DNA from: Hypericum androsaemum
Lineage: Eukaryota; Streptophyta; Magnoliopsida; Malpighiales; Hypericaceae
DNA length: 64,000 bases
Reading direction: 5' to 3'
Assembly (NCBI GenBank): GCA_963995505.1
Contig: OZ023182.1
Location: 12,888,707-12,952,706 of the forward strand
The notes beneath the pieces were generated by a model. It was not told the DNA's origin. It saw only the letters and a program-made list of their open reading frames with translations, and did no database searches. Within the stretch, counting starts at the first letter, position 1; every line of letters begins with the position of its first letter. The translations under genes and the position numbers were made by a program. This document shows positions 46,966 through 57,790 of the stretch, piece after piece.

Positions 46966-48232
46966 TCATGGATCAAATGCTGGCACTTCATCCCGGGAAG
47001 AAAACATCGCACGATACACCGTTCTATCCAATAAGCCTCTGTAAGGATCTTCCTCTCTCTTCTTCAACAAGTAGGCCAAGCTTCCTTCGACGTCGGATTT
47101 TATCTGCAAGTACATCTGGTTTGCTTTTTCTCTGTCATTCAGCATCTCTTCCATCCCTTCTGTTCTTATGGGCTTCCCGAACAAATAGTAGAGTCGGCCT
47201 GGATATTTTGGACGTGCCACTGGGAAAAACACCTCCGGGTTGCCAACCTCTCCTTGAGATTTATCTCTGAACATATTATATTACTCGAAGTAGCAACAAG
47301 CATCGTATGATATGTACGGAAAATAACGTAATTGGGGATGTGTGGTAGCGTTTACCTCACTCTTCCCATTTTTTGATGAGTTTCTTGGATGTAGCCATTA
47401 ACAAAAGGAACCTTAATGAGGTCATTGTAGTCGAGAACGTACTGTGACACCAACACAACAGTTAAATGGTAAGAACACAAGGCGCGGGCGATATAAGGAG
47501 ACAACATGGTGAATCACCATGCCACCAAACTTTTAGGACTTCAGAAGGAAATTTCATGGAAAGTTTTATAGAAATGCTAAGACTCACTTCTGCAACATCG
47601 TCTTCTCCTACCACTCCAAATGGTACAATAGTAGCTCCAAATCTTGCTGCCATTCTAACAAATTCTGGTCGATCAGGCCAAAACACCTTGTACTCTTCAC
47701 CCTGAAACAAACAACAATCACCATGATCAAAGAGAACCAACATACCTTTTCTATGTTTAAAGACAGAATAAAGACCATCTTTCCTTATGGTAAACAACTC
47801 AATTTGGCCCTCAAGCTATATGTCTACATTAAAAGTAAAACAACAACCTGAACAAAACTATTTGTCAAGGTGCACGGTCAACTGCATACATTGAGAGGAA
47901 CCTACTCGAAGGCTCGGACTTTTTTTAAACGAAAAACGATCAGACTTGACCCAGAGTTAAACATATGATAAATGTGGACTGTGAAGTTCATACACCCTTA
48001 TCCTTGTCAATCTACCACCTAGGAGGCCCACCATCGAGCTTAATCATCTCCGCAGCTCCATCAAGATAATCATTTATTGTCTTGGTTCTATATCCATCAT
48101 CCCACAGAACTTTCAAATCCTTGGAGACCACATCTTTCTAGCTGAGCTCCGAGCTCTCACTTGCAGCCGAGTCTTAATTTCGGTACTTTTAGCAGAACAA
48201 GGCAACGGACAGAAAGAAGAGGCCAATGCCAT
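46966..48232 (-). pseudogene. Broken phytyl-ester-synthase-type acyltransferase gene (PES/ELT family)
   Basis: The 3' part is well kept: exons 47701-47588, 47441-47356 and 47266-46966 encode GEEYKVFWPDRPEFVRMAAR, YVLDYNDLIKVPFVNGYI and RPKYPGRLYYLFGKPI, ending DEVPAFDP. This is the C-terminal DGAT2-like acyltransferase region of plastid phytyl ester synthases, which esterify phytol and make triacylglycerol. A possible exon end (KHRKG) lies at 47746. At 48232-48021 is a first-exon remnant: MALASSFCPLPCSAKSTE (plastid-targeting-like), a one-base frameshift, then LKVLWDDGYRTKTINDYL and GGPPRW followed by a stop. All exons for the hydrolase-like middle part are missing from the 0.3 kb between. 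The gene appears to have lost its centre and cannot make the family product. Confidence 0.75.
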
Positions 48233-48817
48233 AGCTTCAAGTAAGCAATGGCATATAGTACTTGGCAACACAAGGCTGTAGCTGGGCTCTAGTCTTAAGC
48301 AGCCACTAAGAAGTTAACACCCTTTTCAAATACTTGAAACCTGATATAGTACCTGGAAACACAAGGCTGTAGCTGAATTATAGTGAAAGATGCCTCATTC
48401 TCAGGTCCACACAGATAACCAAATAGGTCTCTTTCCTAGTTGGTGAATACAACAAGCAAATTGTTTACAAAGAAGAAGAAGAAGAAGAAGAAGAAGAACA
48501 GCAACTAAGGATAGAGTGTTCCCTGGTTCACTGCAACTGCACCATTCATGCCTGTCCCTTGAAAGATACCCAGAAACGGCACGAAATGGAGAGCACCAGA
48601 TAATCCACATATAGTAACCCACATCCATTGCCAACCATAAATGAAGAAGATACGAATGTGGATGGCAGCAGCCGAAACACCAATAAAAAGCTCAGTCAGT
48701 TGCAAGGAAGGTGAATGGCAACAATTATTGCAGTTAGGATTCCAAATCTACGCAAAGTAGTTTTGGACTTTTGCAACTGGGCACCTTATGTTGGTGGAAC
48801 TGTGCCTGGATTCAGTT
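48233..48817. other. Intergenic DNA left of copia C
   Basis: It includes a (GAA)n run at 48471-48498. No gene was recognised. Confidence 0.5.
48471..48498. repeat. (GAA)n microsatellite
   Basis: About nine GAA units in a row. Confidence 0.85.
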
Positions 48818-48822
48818 GTCTC

Positions 48823-49110
48823 TGTTGGCATGCTAAAACATCTCAACTCTCACTATCTAACACACAGACAAGATCAATTTTGGTGGTAAAAGACTGCTGC
48901 AATTTTTGACAGCAAAATAGAGGAAGGGGAGGAATCCTTCTACGTGACTTTTTGCACTCCCACGATTTTCAAAAGGCACCACAAGTTTTGTTACATAATG
49001 AAACTTCTAGAAAAGTTACACACCAATCAACTACCACCACATGTCAATTAACTTACTAAAATATCTTTTCAATAAACTAACAAATAAAAGCAGTAGCACA
49101 TTAGTTAACA
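48823..49110 (-). repeat. 3' LTR of copia C
   Basis: Starts TGTTAACTAATG and ends GCCAACA on the minus strand; pairs with 53176-53463. Confidence 0.95.
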
Positions 49111-49562
49111 TTCTCCCCCTTAATGTGCTGCTCTTGAATTCCAAGTGCTGCTCTTAGCTTCTGGAACTTTGCTCTCGATAGTGCCTTGGTAAATATGTCT
49201 ACCAATTGCTCATCAGATGGGCAAAATTGCAGCTCCATGACACCTTCTTCAATTGCTTCACGAATGAAGTGATGCTTGACTGCAATGTGCTTCGTACGGC
49301 TATGATAAACAGGGTTCTTCGCCATAGCTATTGCTGATTTGCTATCACAATAGATCACAACAGCTTTATCTTGCTTCTCTCCAACATCTTCAAGAATTCT
49401 CTTCAACCACACTACATCTTGAGTTGCAAGACCAGCTGCAATATACTCCGATTCAGCCGTGGACAATGAAACAGATTGTTGCTTCTTTGAACACCAAGAA
49501 AATACTCCTGAACCAAGAGTAAAAGCATAGCCCGAAGTGCTCTTCGAATCATCCTCACAACC
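49101..49562 (-). pseudogene. Copia C RNase H
   Basis: It has STAESEYIAAGLATQDVVWL, VIYCDSKSAIAMAKNP, HSRTKHIAVKHHFIRE and VDIFTKALSRAKF in one frame, ending close to the polypurine tract. The domain is nearly complete, separated from RT only by the stop at about 49566. Confidence 0.9.
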
Positions 49563-49565
49563 AGC

Positions 49566-50975
49566 TTAATCACTATCACAAAATCCAACTAGCATGACTT
49601 CACATCCTTTTCCATATCTCAGGCCATAACCTAAAGCGCTTCTAATGTACTTCAACACCCTTCTTGCAGCTCCTTTGTGAATATGACTAGGATTGTTAGA
49701 GAACCTTGACAACAAACTTGCTACAAACATGATATCAGGCCTTGTTGATGTCAAATAGAGCAAACTTCCAACCAAACTCTTGTAATCCTTCACATTCACC
49801 TTTCTTCCTCCATCTTTTTTCATCAACTTCTCACCAACTACAAGTGGTGTAGGTATAAAATTGCACTCATGCACTCTATACTTCTTCAAAATCTTCTCAG
49901 CATACTTTTTTTGTCAAATGAACACACCATCACCATCTTGATACACTTCAATGCCAAGAAAATGATGTAACAGCCCCATATCACTCATTTCACACCTCTT
50001 CACCATCTCATTTTTGAACTCTTCAATCATTCTCTCATCATTTTCAGTGAACACTAAATCATCAACATAAAGAGCAATGATGAGAATATTGGATTCACCT
50101 TGTTGCTTCACATACAAAGTAGGCTCACTTTTGCTTCTTTGAAATCCTTTCTCAAAGAGATACTTGTCAATTTGGCTATACCAAGCTCTTGGTGCTTGCT
50201 TCAAACCGTAGAGCGCTTTCTTCAACCGATACACCTTCTCTTTATGGTCTTTTACTATAAAACCTTCCGGTTGTTTAACATACACCTCTTCTTTGAGTTC
50301 ACCATTTAGAATGGCTGATTTGACATCAAGTTGGTGAAGAAACCAACCTTTATGGGCTGCCAAGGCAATCAATGCTCGAACCGTATCCAATCTTGCTACT
50401 GGAGCAAAAGTCTCATCAAAATCTATACCCGGTTGATGTGAATACCCCTTTGCTACCAATCTTACCTTTTTTCTTTGAATTGATCCATCCGGGTTGTGCT
50501 TCACTTTGTAAATCCATTTGACTTCAATAACTTCTCTATCCTTTGGCCTTTTAACAAGTTCCCAAGTCTGATTTTTCTCTATAATGTCAATCTCTTCTTG
50601 CATAGCTGTCCTCCAAGCTTCTTCTTTCATTGCTTCTTCATAGTCTTCTGGTTCCTCAACACAATAGTTGCACCTAGCATAAACATCACTCAAGCTTTTG
50701 TATTTCCGTGGAACTTGTTCATCACTTTCATCACCAACATGGCTTGATTTTTGCTGTAAAGTGGCAGCCGCATCATCCTTACTCTCCTCCCAATTCCAAG
50801 TAGCATTTTCATCAAAAATCACATCTCGACTTATGACCACCTTCTTAGATTTCAGATTGAACAACCGATAGGTCCTTTGACATAGAGCTATAGCCAATAA
50901 ATAAGCATTCCTCACTAACCTCATTAAGCTTGCGCCTCTTCTCTTTTGGGATTTGAGCATAAGCCATACACCCAA
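49566..50975 (-). pseudogene. Copia C reverse transcriptase
   Basis: The main open frame (50975-49914) carries [80 protein letters not shown] and the catalytic ALYVDDLVFTEN. A break near 49910 is followed in another frame by YKSLVGSLLYLTSTRPDIMF, up to a stop at 49566 where DEAG/DWAGS is expected. Confidence 0.9.
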
Positions 50976-51621
50976 AAAATTTCAAATGATTCACCAATGG
51001 CTTTCTTCCACTCCAAGCTTCAAATGGAGTCATATTCCACATGGCCTTCGTTGGACATCTATTCATCAAATCTACGGCTGTATTTACAGCCTCCGCCCAA
51101 AAAATCTTTGGCAACTTCTTCTCGAACAACATCGATTTCGCCATCTCCATGACTATTTGGTTCTTCCTCTCGGAAACTCCATTTTGTTGTGGAGTATAGC
51201 CAACCGTGAGCTGCCTCTCCACTCCTTCATCTTCACAAAACTTCTGAAATTCTCTTGAAGTGTACTCTTTCCCCCTGTCACTTCTCAATACCTTAATGTT
51301 ACATCCACTTTAATTTTCAGCAAGGCTTTTAAACTTCTTAAATACTGAAAACACTTCAGATTTTTTCCTTAAGAAATAAACCTACGTCATCCTTGTATAA
51401 TCATCAATAAACAAGAGGAAGTACCTATTTCCAGAATGAGAAGCAATAGACATAGGCCCGCAAACATCGGTGTGCACCAACTCCAACTTCTCCTTAGCTC
51501 TCCATGCAACTCCTTTTGGAAAAGAATTTCTGTGATGCTTTCCAAGTATACATCCTTCACAAACTTCCTTTTTGTCAAGAATAGTAGGAAGTCCTTCCAC
51601 CATGTTCTTTTGTTGAAGCAA
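50845..51621 (-). pseudogene. Copia C integrase
   Basis: It has CEGCILGKHHRNSFPKG, LELVHTDVCGPMSIASHSGN and FLLFIDDYTRMT in one frame (51621-51382). A disrupted stretch follows, then MRSDRGKEYTSREF, GYTPQQNGVSERKNQIVMEM, FWAEAVNTAVDLMNRCPTKA and ECLFIGYSS (51288-50845). The DDE catalytic region is thus present in two pieces. Confidence 0.88.
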
Positions 51622-51638
51622 CTTGAGACCGCAAAAAT

Positions 51639-52261
51639 TTAAGTGGCCAAGTCTTTTGTGCCAAAGCCAAGAATCATCACCATCATTGCAACATCTCTAG
51701 CATACTTGAACTCAAGTGGAAAACATCTATTCACCATCTCCACTTTGGCCAATACTTCATTCTTCTCCTTCTTGTAAAAAATAGTGCAAGAACCAGCCTC
51801 AAAATGCATTGCATATCCATGTTCTACAAGCTGTCCAACACTTAACAGATTTTGATCAACATCAGAAACATATAAAACTCCATGAATCTTCTCCATTCCT
51901 CTCTTTGTTTGAACTCCTAGTGACCCGATTCCTTTTACTTGCATAAAAGCTCCATTTCCAACCTTAACCTTGGATTGAAATGAAGGATCCAAGTCAAGGA
52001 AGATACTTTTATCTGCTATCATATGACTACTACAACCACTATCAACAAGCCACCTCTCACCTTTTTGCTCCATTACGCTTTGACAAGCATAAAACAAACT
52101 CCCTTCACTTTGTTTCTCCTCAACTGTACTAGCTTGTTGATCAACCTTCACTCTATAATCTTTCTTCATATGACCAAGTTTCCCACAATTATGACATCTT
52201 GGTCTATTCTCATTATACCAACAATCATTAGCAAGATGACCAACCTTATCACACATGTGGC
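51639..52261 (-). pseudogene. Copia C zinc knuckles, protease and start of GAG-pre-integrase
   Basis: Two zinc knuckles (CDKVGHLANDC and CHNCGKLGHMKKDY; the second has Tyr where the last Cys is expected) are followed by the protease motif WLVDSGCSSHM. Next comes SLGVQTKRGMEKIHGVLYV and LSVGQLVEHGY, the standard bridge to GAG-pre-integrase. The frame is lost near 51640. Confidence 0.85.
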
Positions 52262-53097
52262 ATCTTCTTGTTGTTCATTCTTCAATTTGCTTGTTGTCAT
52301 AACCAAATCTTCCTCTACCTCTCCCCCTTGAAGCTTGCCATCTTCCTCTTCCTCTTCCACGCCTTCCACCTCTAAAGGATTCTTCCTTCTTAGGTGCATT
52401 ACTCGTCGAACCTTGCTCGTGACTTTTGGAGTCAAGAACAATCTTAGATTTTAAGGCACTCTCAACAGATTTTTCTGAATGTCTTGCCAATCTTTGCTCA
52501 TAAGACTTCAAAGAACCAATCAACTCTTGCACTCCCAAAGTTGACATATCTTTAGTCAATCACAGCAACAATAGGGTCAAACTTTTCAGGAACACTAATC
52601 AAAATCTTCTCTACAATTCTCTTATCAGTGAACTCTTCACCATAAGTCTTCATTTCATTCACTACATCAACAAATCTAGTGAAAAACTCATCAGTCTTCT
52701 CATTTTCTTTCATTTTCAGATTCTCAAATCCTCTTCTCAACGATTGAAGTTTTACAGCCCTTACCTTCTCATCTCCTTGGTACTCTTTTTGCAAGATCTC
52801 CCAAGCTTCCTTTGCTTTTGTTGCTCTCATAATCTGGGGAAAGATCACATCAGAAACTCCTCTTTGAATCATCCCAAGAATAGCTACATCAAGAGTCTTC
52901 TTCTCTTTTAGCTCTCTTAGTTGAGCTACCGTCATATCGGCATCATCGGCTGGCTCTTCGTACCCTTCTTCAACCATGTCTAGCACTTAAAGTGATCCAA
53001 ACAAAGTCTTCATCTTCACACTCCAGAAATCATACTTTTCCCCTTGAAAAAGAGGAACTTGAACTGAACTCAAACTAATAATTCTGTTACGTGCCAT
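52262..53097 (-). pseudogene. Copia C gag
   Basis: It starts MARNRIISLSSVQVPLFQGE, then YDFWSVKMKTLFGSL, followed by a stop where related proteins continue LDLWDMVEEGY. Further down are LKEKKTLDVAILGMIQRGV and ENEKTDEFFTRFVDVVNEM, the UBN2-type gag domain. Another frame change occurs near 52555, before RSRGRGRW-like Arg/Gly-rich sequence. CCHC zinc knuckles follow at the start of the next fragment. There are at least two lesions. Confidence 0.85.
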
Positions 53098-53160
53098 ATT
53101 GTGTCTTCAAACCACTCTTTTCTTCACTTTCTAACTCACTTTGATGCTCTACAACCTTTG

Positions 53161-53172
53161 GCTCTGATACCA
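53161..53172 (-). other. tRNA-iMet primer-binding site of copia C
   Basis: TGGTATCAGAGC on the minus strand, three bases inside the LTR end. It is the canonical plant copia primer site complementary to the 3' end of initiator tRNA-Met. Confidence 0.9.
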
Positions 53173-53175
53173 GAA

Positions 53176-53463
53176 TGTTGGCAAGCTAAAATATCTCAAC
53201 TCTCACTATCTAACACACAGACAAGATCAATTTTGGTGGTAAACGACTGCTGCAATTTTTGACAGCAAAATAGAGGAAGGGGAGGAGTCCGTCTCCGTGA
53301 CTTTTTGCATTCCCACAATTTTCAAAAGGCACCACAAGTTTTGTTACATAATAAAAAATCTAGAAAAGTTACACACCAATCAACTACCACCACATGTCAC
53401 TTAACTTACTAAAATATCTTTTCAATAAACTAACAAATAAAAGCAGTAGCACATTAGTTAACA
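53176..53463 (-). repeat. 5' LTR of copia C
   Basis: Pairs with 48823-49110 and is directly followed on the minus strand by the primer-binding site. Confidence 0.95.
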
Positions 53464-53653
53464 GTCTCTAACAAAAAGATGGAAACTTTTTGAACAAAGA
53501 AAATAAGGAAGAACCCAAAAACCAAACACGGGGATGGTAAAATCATTTTAGGAAACCTAGAGACCCGAGGGGTAGAGCGACCATATCCTAGGGACCTGGG
53601 GATAATTATCGCTGATTATAATTATGGTCCTGTTATTTTGTCGTCCTAGTTCA
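53464..53653. other. Short host segment between copia C and element 3
   Basis: It starts with the target duplication GTCTC. No gene was recognised. Confidence 0.45.
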
Positions 53654-54079
53654 TTGTTTAAAGGGAAAATTACTCTCAAGTCCATTGAGTTTGCTTAAAT
53701 ATACTTAAAAGTTCTCCTGTTTGCAAAATACACGCCGACGTCCCTCCTGTTTGATTTTATTATACTTTTGGGTCCCTAAATGAGTTTTTTTTCTCTTTTT
53801 GTCATTGAAATGACAACAATACCCTTAGAACAAAAAATAAAAAAATTGCTGACCTCATCTCTTCTTCTCCGATGACACCAACAAAAAAAAAATCAAGAAC
53901 TCCAACTAAAAACAATCAACTAGTCAAAATGTAAGAACACAACTAAGAACACTAATCCAACCAAACAAATAAAAAAGCAACCAAGAACCCAACTTTTCAA
54001 ACCTAGAAATCAAGATCCAAACAAAACCAAAAAGCAAAGTCGAAAACTTTATCCAGAAAGCCAAGTCGAAACTCCGACC

Positions 54080-54254
54080 TGTTTGAGGCAACAGAGTGGG
54101 CAAGGAGGTGGGGGAGCACCGAGTTGATGTTGGAGAGAACCCTTCCATGGGCTATGGTGACGCCGATGAGGTAGATGGGGGTGCCGGTGGTAGAGACTGC
54201 GAGGATGGTGCGGTGGCAGATGGCACCAACGATGAAGTGATCGGCGTCAGGGTC
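54080..54254 (-). pseudogene. Captured SMP-30/beta-propeller-like fragment A (minus orientation)
   Basis: The minus strand reads DPDADHFIVGAICHRTILAV, then STTGTPIYLIGVT and HGRVLSNINSVLPHLLAH. This resembles the first blade region of plant SMP-30/gluconolactonase-like (calcium-dependent phosphotriesterase-like) proteins, which read WDPxxxHFLVGSxRHRTVxxVS. About 58 codons are open, with no start codon context or full domain. Confidence 0.5.
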
Positions 54255-54271
54255 TTAATGATGTTGTCCCT

Positions 54272-54440
54272 GACGGCCTCCCAGACGACCTCCCAGATGG
54301 CACTGTGCTCCCCGAGATGGCCGTCGTCAGGGACCCAGATGTCATCAAAAATGCATCCCTCGGTATCGCCGTTGATGTGCCCAGGAACCGCATCCTCGTG
54401 TTCAACGCTGACTTGCTTGGCCACAAGTAAAGCGCCCTCG
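54272..54440 (+). pseudogene. Captured SMP-30/beta-propeller-like fragment B (plus orientation)
   Basis: The plus strand reads GLPDDLPDGTVLPEMAVVRD, PDVIKNASLGIAVDVPRNRI, LVFNADLLGHK, stop, SALAANE. In the same family the segment directly after fragment A reads LPENxxxLGLxVDxxRNRLL...NALAAYDL, so B is the natural continuation of A but lies in the opposite orientation. A stop breaks it. Confidence 0.55.
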
Positions 54441-54819
54441 CCGCTAACGAGTAAAATTTTTCTGGATTTCATCGTTGTTTCAACAAGTAAAATTGGAGAT
54501 TTAGGGTTCTTGTGTCTTAGGGATGGATTTGAAAGTTTGGATTTTGGATTCTGGGTTTTGAAAGTTGAGTTTTCAACGAAGGTTGAAGAACAGTATTTTT
54601 GTTTAATAATATCAGCAATTTTTTTATTTTTTGTTCTAATGGTATTTTGGTTATTTCATTGACAAAATTGAAAAAAGAGCTGCTAACGTGCGCCAGGGAC
54701 CCAAAAGTATAATAAAATCAAACATGAAGGACGTCGGCGTGTATTTTACAAACAAGAGGGACTTTTAAGTATATTTAAACAAACTCGAGGGACTTGAGAG
54801 TAATTTTTCCTTGTTTAAA

Positions 54820-55018
54820 TGTTGGACCTGTGTCCCTGAAATTGGTCATTTTCTCCGGTGAAGGACCACCTAAAAAGATGAAAATACCCCAAAATCCAAT
54901 CCGGTAGTATAAAGCCATTTTACACTTCATTTTTTTAATAAGTAAATTTGTATTACTTCTCAAAAAAACTCCAAAGATAGTATACAGTTCTAGACATCGA
55001 TAACCTTTGTGATTCCAG
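54820..55018. other. AT-rich DNA, no gene seen
   Basis: Nothing recognisable lies between element 3 and the copia fragment. Confidence 0.4.
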
Positions 55019-56040
55019 CTATATCTCAAAATCACACACGAAAATGGCCTTGGTTGTAATTTGTGTTTGGCTTGTGGTCGGAGCCACGATTAGCAAAGGC
55101 ACCCAATTACTCTTCAAATTGGAGAGAGATGGTGTGTCCCCAAAAAGTTTAATGTATGGTGTGGAGTGGTCAAGAACTGCAGTCGGTGTCCAATTAATTA
55201 GGTATGCAATAGAGTTGAAAATGAGTGACCAATAGCGTAGGGGAATGGATGCATGACGTAAAATGGCTAGGCTAGTTTCGACAATATGATGATGTTTCTG
55301 CTTTATATGAAGTTGGCATGTCCAAGCCATTGATGCCAAGTAAAAAGGGATGGTAGTGAGCACAAGGCATGAGCTTGTGGACCAAATGGAAAAGTGGACG
55401 TAGAGAGTAGATTTACTTCGGCCTTGATGCAGGTTCGCCTTCGTGACCTAGTCTTTAAGATAGAAACGATCACCAACAAATTCAATAGACACATTATTAT
55501 CACGAGTAAGGGCAATGAGAGATATCATATTAGTATTCTAGTAAGGAACACAAAGAACTTTAGATAAAGCACATCATAATTGGACAACTGAAATGACATA
55601 TCGTAACCACGAGAGATCGGGAGTGTGTGGCCATTACTAAAGGTGACTTCTTAAGTGTGGGAGTATTTGAAACAGATATGGATAGTCTAGCGGTGGCCAT
55701 CACTAGAGTTGGGATCCAGACACATAGACATGCGCCAAATGCTGACACGCCTTCTTTGCCGTGCTGCAGCTCATAATTTGTCACAAACCTGAGTCTATTA
55801 TAGAAAAAATGATCCAGGATATGACTCATTTGTCCTTTTGAAACTAAGTTTTGTACTCCGAATTGGGAGTCAATTATGTGCCATCAGGGCCACTTGCTAT
55901 GGTTGGCAATGGCAGGACAGTGCTTCCATAAACATGATCATAAAGACCTTGTCCATGCATCATTGCTTCCATCTGTGCTTTCCAGGATATGTAATTGGTT
56001 GAAGTCACTGATACATGGTACTGATTTATACAAGTTATAA
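55019..56040 (-). mobile_element. Degenerate copia fragment (gag, protease, integrase pieces)
   Basis: On the minus strand, in several frames, are a gag start (ISWKAQMEAMMHGQGLYDHV at about 55960-56020) and protease-region remnants near 55560-55830 (SISVSNTPT, FSCPIM). GAG-pre-integrase remnants lie at 55330-55515 (FTWHQWLGHAN) and a C-terminal integrase stretch at 55363-55019 (ILRHASIPLRYW, YLINWTPTAVL). It ends abruptly within the integrase, without RT, RNase H or a visible LTR. It is related to, but distinct from, the copia remnants to the right. Confidence 0.75.
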
Positions 56041-56680
56041 GATATGCTTGTTAGGGAAGTTATTTACATCAATATATTCATAGCTTATCTAAGCAAATAT
56101 TGTGGGATGTGATCATGTCAATCTAGGCAGGAGATCACAGAGGGAATTAGCTGCAGATTAAAGATTGTCAAATCAACACTAGATTTCCCGTGGACTGTTA
56201 TGGAAGAGAATCAGTCTCATTACTTAGAATATGTGTTGGTCCAATTTAAACAGGCTGTAAAAAACACCATACATGTGTATGTGGTCCATTGTTCTTATGT
56301 GATGGCCCAACTTGAATGCCAAATTTTCTACTGTTGTGCTATACAAAAGTAGCCATATAATTTTATAAAAAGAACACTATCTATAAATCTGCAATATGAT
56401 ATCAAAAGTAACTTACCAAAGGCCTTTTTCCTTTAGTCTTGGTAAGTATCTAGCCTTGGTAAGTGTGCCTTGGCACGATCTCCTATTGTCGCCCATAATC
56501 CTTCAGAGAGTACAGTTTGTAGTGTTAAATCTTATAGACGAAAGCCCCTCATTATCTTGTCTCTTTTTTTTTTTTTTTGGGTCACCAAGCTCGCCTTATC
56601 AATTTAGGTACGCAATATCTAGCAAATGCATCCTCTTATTTTAGATCATCTTCTGAAAAAGCATGGATGCTTAGTTCATA
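56041..56680. other. Intergenic or decayed transposon DNA
   Basis: No coding sequence or clear repeat was recognised. A T-run lies near 56565-56578. Part may be the LTR of the copia fragment on the left or the terminal part of the Mutator remnant on the right. Confidence 0.4.
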
Positions 56681-57330
56681 AGTTTTCTTCTATTTTTCCA
56701 CCAGTCATCAACATAGTCTTCAATATCACTTCCCAGTGAAGTGACACAAGCAACTACATGAACACAGGGTATGCCAGTTAACTGCCATACATTACAAGAA
56801 TAGGTACGGCTGCTTCCTAATTTAACAACATACTTTTTCATTTTATGAATAACCTTAAAATCTAGGTTTCTTTACATCTTCTACATACTGAACTTAAGTG
56901 ACTCAACTATTTTGTTACATTTGGAGCAACATTTTTAGGAAATTCAGAAGCCATCAAATATCTCTTGTGCTACCTACTCATCATCTTCTATCTCAGCCTG
57001 TCCAGAAGTTCAACTATTGACAACTCTCTTATATTCAAAGTCCAGTTGTAGAAAGATTCAACAAAGTTATTAGTGACATCCTTGCATTTCACATAATCAT
57101 AAAAAACATACCTTGTCCATTTTTCCGGAGTGATTTTTTCAAGCCAAGCTGTTGGAGTCATCATTGCACCATTCATCCTCCTTGGTTGAATATGCTGTAA
57201 TTTTAGATGAGTCATTGTCTTGTTGAAGGTTGGTCTTGTTGTACCATAAGATAATTCCCAGAAAAATGCTTCAAGACTAGAATAATTTATTAATCTGGTG
57301 CCAATATGATAGGTGTAGGGGCTCAAATTC
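56680..57330 (-). pseudogene. Mutator-like (MULE) transposase remnant with SWIM zinc finger
   Basis: The open part (57326-56988) reads SSLEAFFWELSYGTTRPTFN, AWLEKITPEKWTRYVFYDYV, KCKDVTNNFVESFYNWTLNI and RELSIVELLDRLR. This is the region after the DDE core in MuDR-type transposases (FWxLAR..., PPERWxRHAFD..., VTNNxxESFNxWL, LPxLxxLExIR). Near 56830-56700, after frame breaks, CNVWQLTGIPCVHVVACV matches the SWIM zinc finger, followed by YVDDWWKNRRKL. Upstream sequence to about 57760 may be the N-terminal part, but I could not read the catalytic core. The gene is broken. Confidence 0.8.
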
Positions 57331-57790
57331 GAGTGTGCTAGTTTTTGTTTTCATTTTATTGAGGAACTCATTGAATTGTTTATGGCAATCACTCTAGTTC
57401 CACCGTGCTTCTTTTTTCTATTTAATCATCATCTCTGACTCCATGTTCATCAATAGGGTACTTGAGTACCATATCTGTACTCAAAAGCCAACGGTGAGCC
57501 AAAATGTTGTTCAACTATAATTGTGGACTCCAAGTTCTGTTACGGAGTAGAAGAAATGATAGGCCATTTCTTTTCCTCTACATCAAAGATAGCTGGTCTG
57601 ATCTTGCTAAAATCCTCACTTTGTGGAGTACTATAGGCAGAGTATCCCTTATAGGTGTAGCCGTAACCAACCATTTTAATGAACTTCTTTCCAGACTTCC
57701 ATAAGCCTTGAACATCTCATCATTTATATAGAAAAGTCTCCCTTCTCAAAAAGTATTGATGTAAGATTCAACAACAAAAAATGCGTTGAA
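57331..57790. other. Region upstream of the MULE transposase remnant
   Basis: On the minus strand, short pieces such as VLKYPIDEHGVRDDD could belong to the transposase N-terminal region, but no domain is clear. Confidence 0.35.

Larger units (their letters stand above)
48823..53463 (-). mobile_element. Ty1/copia retrotransposon C, full length, with 5-bp target duplication
   Basis: Two LTRs of 288 bp (48823-49110 and 53176-53463) differ at about a dozen positions (roughly 96% identical by eye). The flanks are GTCTC at 48818-48822 and GTCTC at 53464-53468. On the minus strand the 5' LTR is followed by TTC and then TGGTATCAGAGC (53172-53161), the usual initiator-methionine tRNA primer-binding site. 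The 3' LTR is preceded by the polypurine tract AAGGGGGAGAA (49121-49111). Order is gag, protease, integrase, RT, RNase H. Several frameshifts and stops make it non-autonomous. Confidence 0.96.
53663..54810. mobile_element. Pack-MULE-like element 3 with SMP-30-like gene fragments (1148 bp)
   Basis: The left end GGGAAAATTACTCTCAAGTC is mirrored by GACTTGAGAGTAATTTTTCC ending at 54810. The inverted repeats extend about 190 bases (left to about 53850, right from about 54615) and are close to 88% identical in their first 115 bases. TTGTTTAAA lies at 53654-53662 and again at 54811-54819, a perfect 9-bp target duplication. The core (about 54080-54440) is GC-rich plant gene sequence. The element has no transposase. 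These are the defining traits of a Pack-MULE. Confidence 0.9.
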
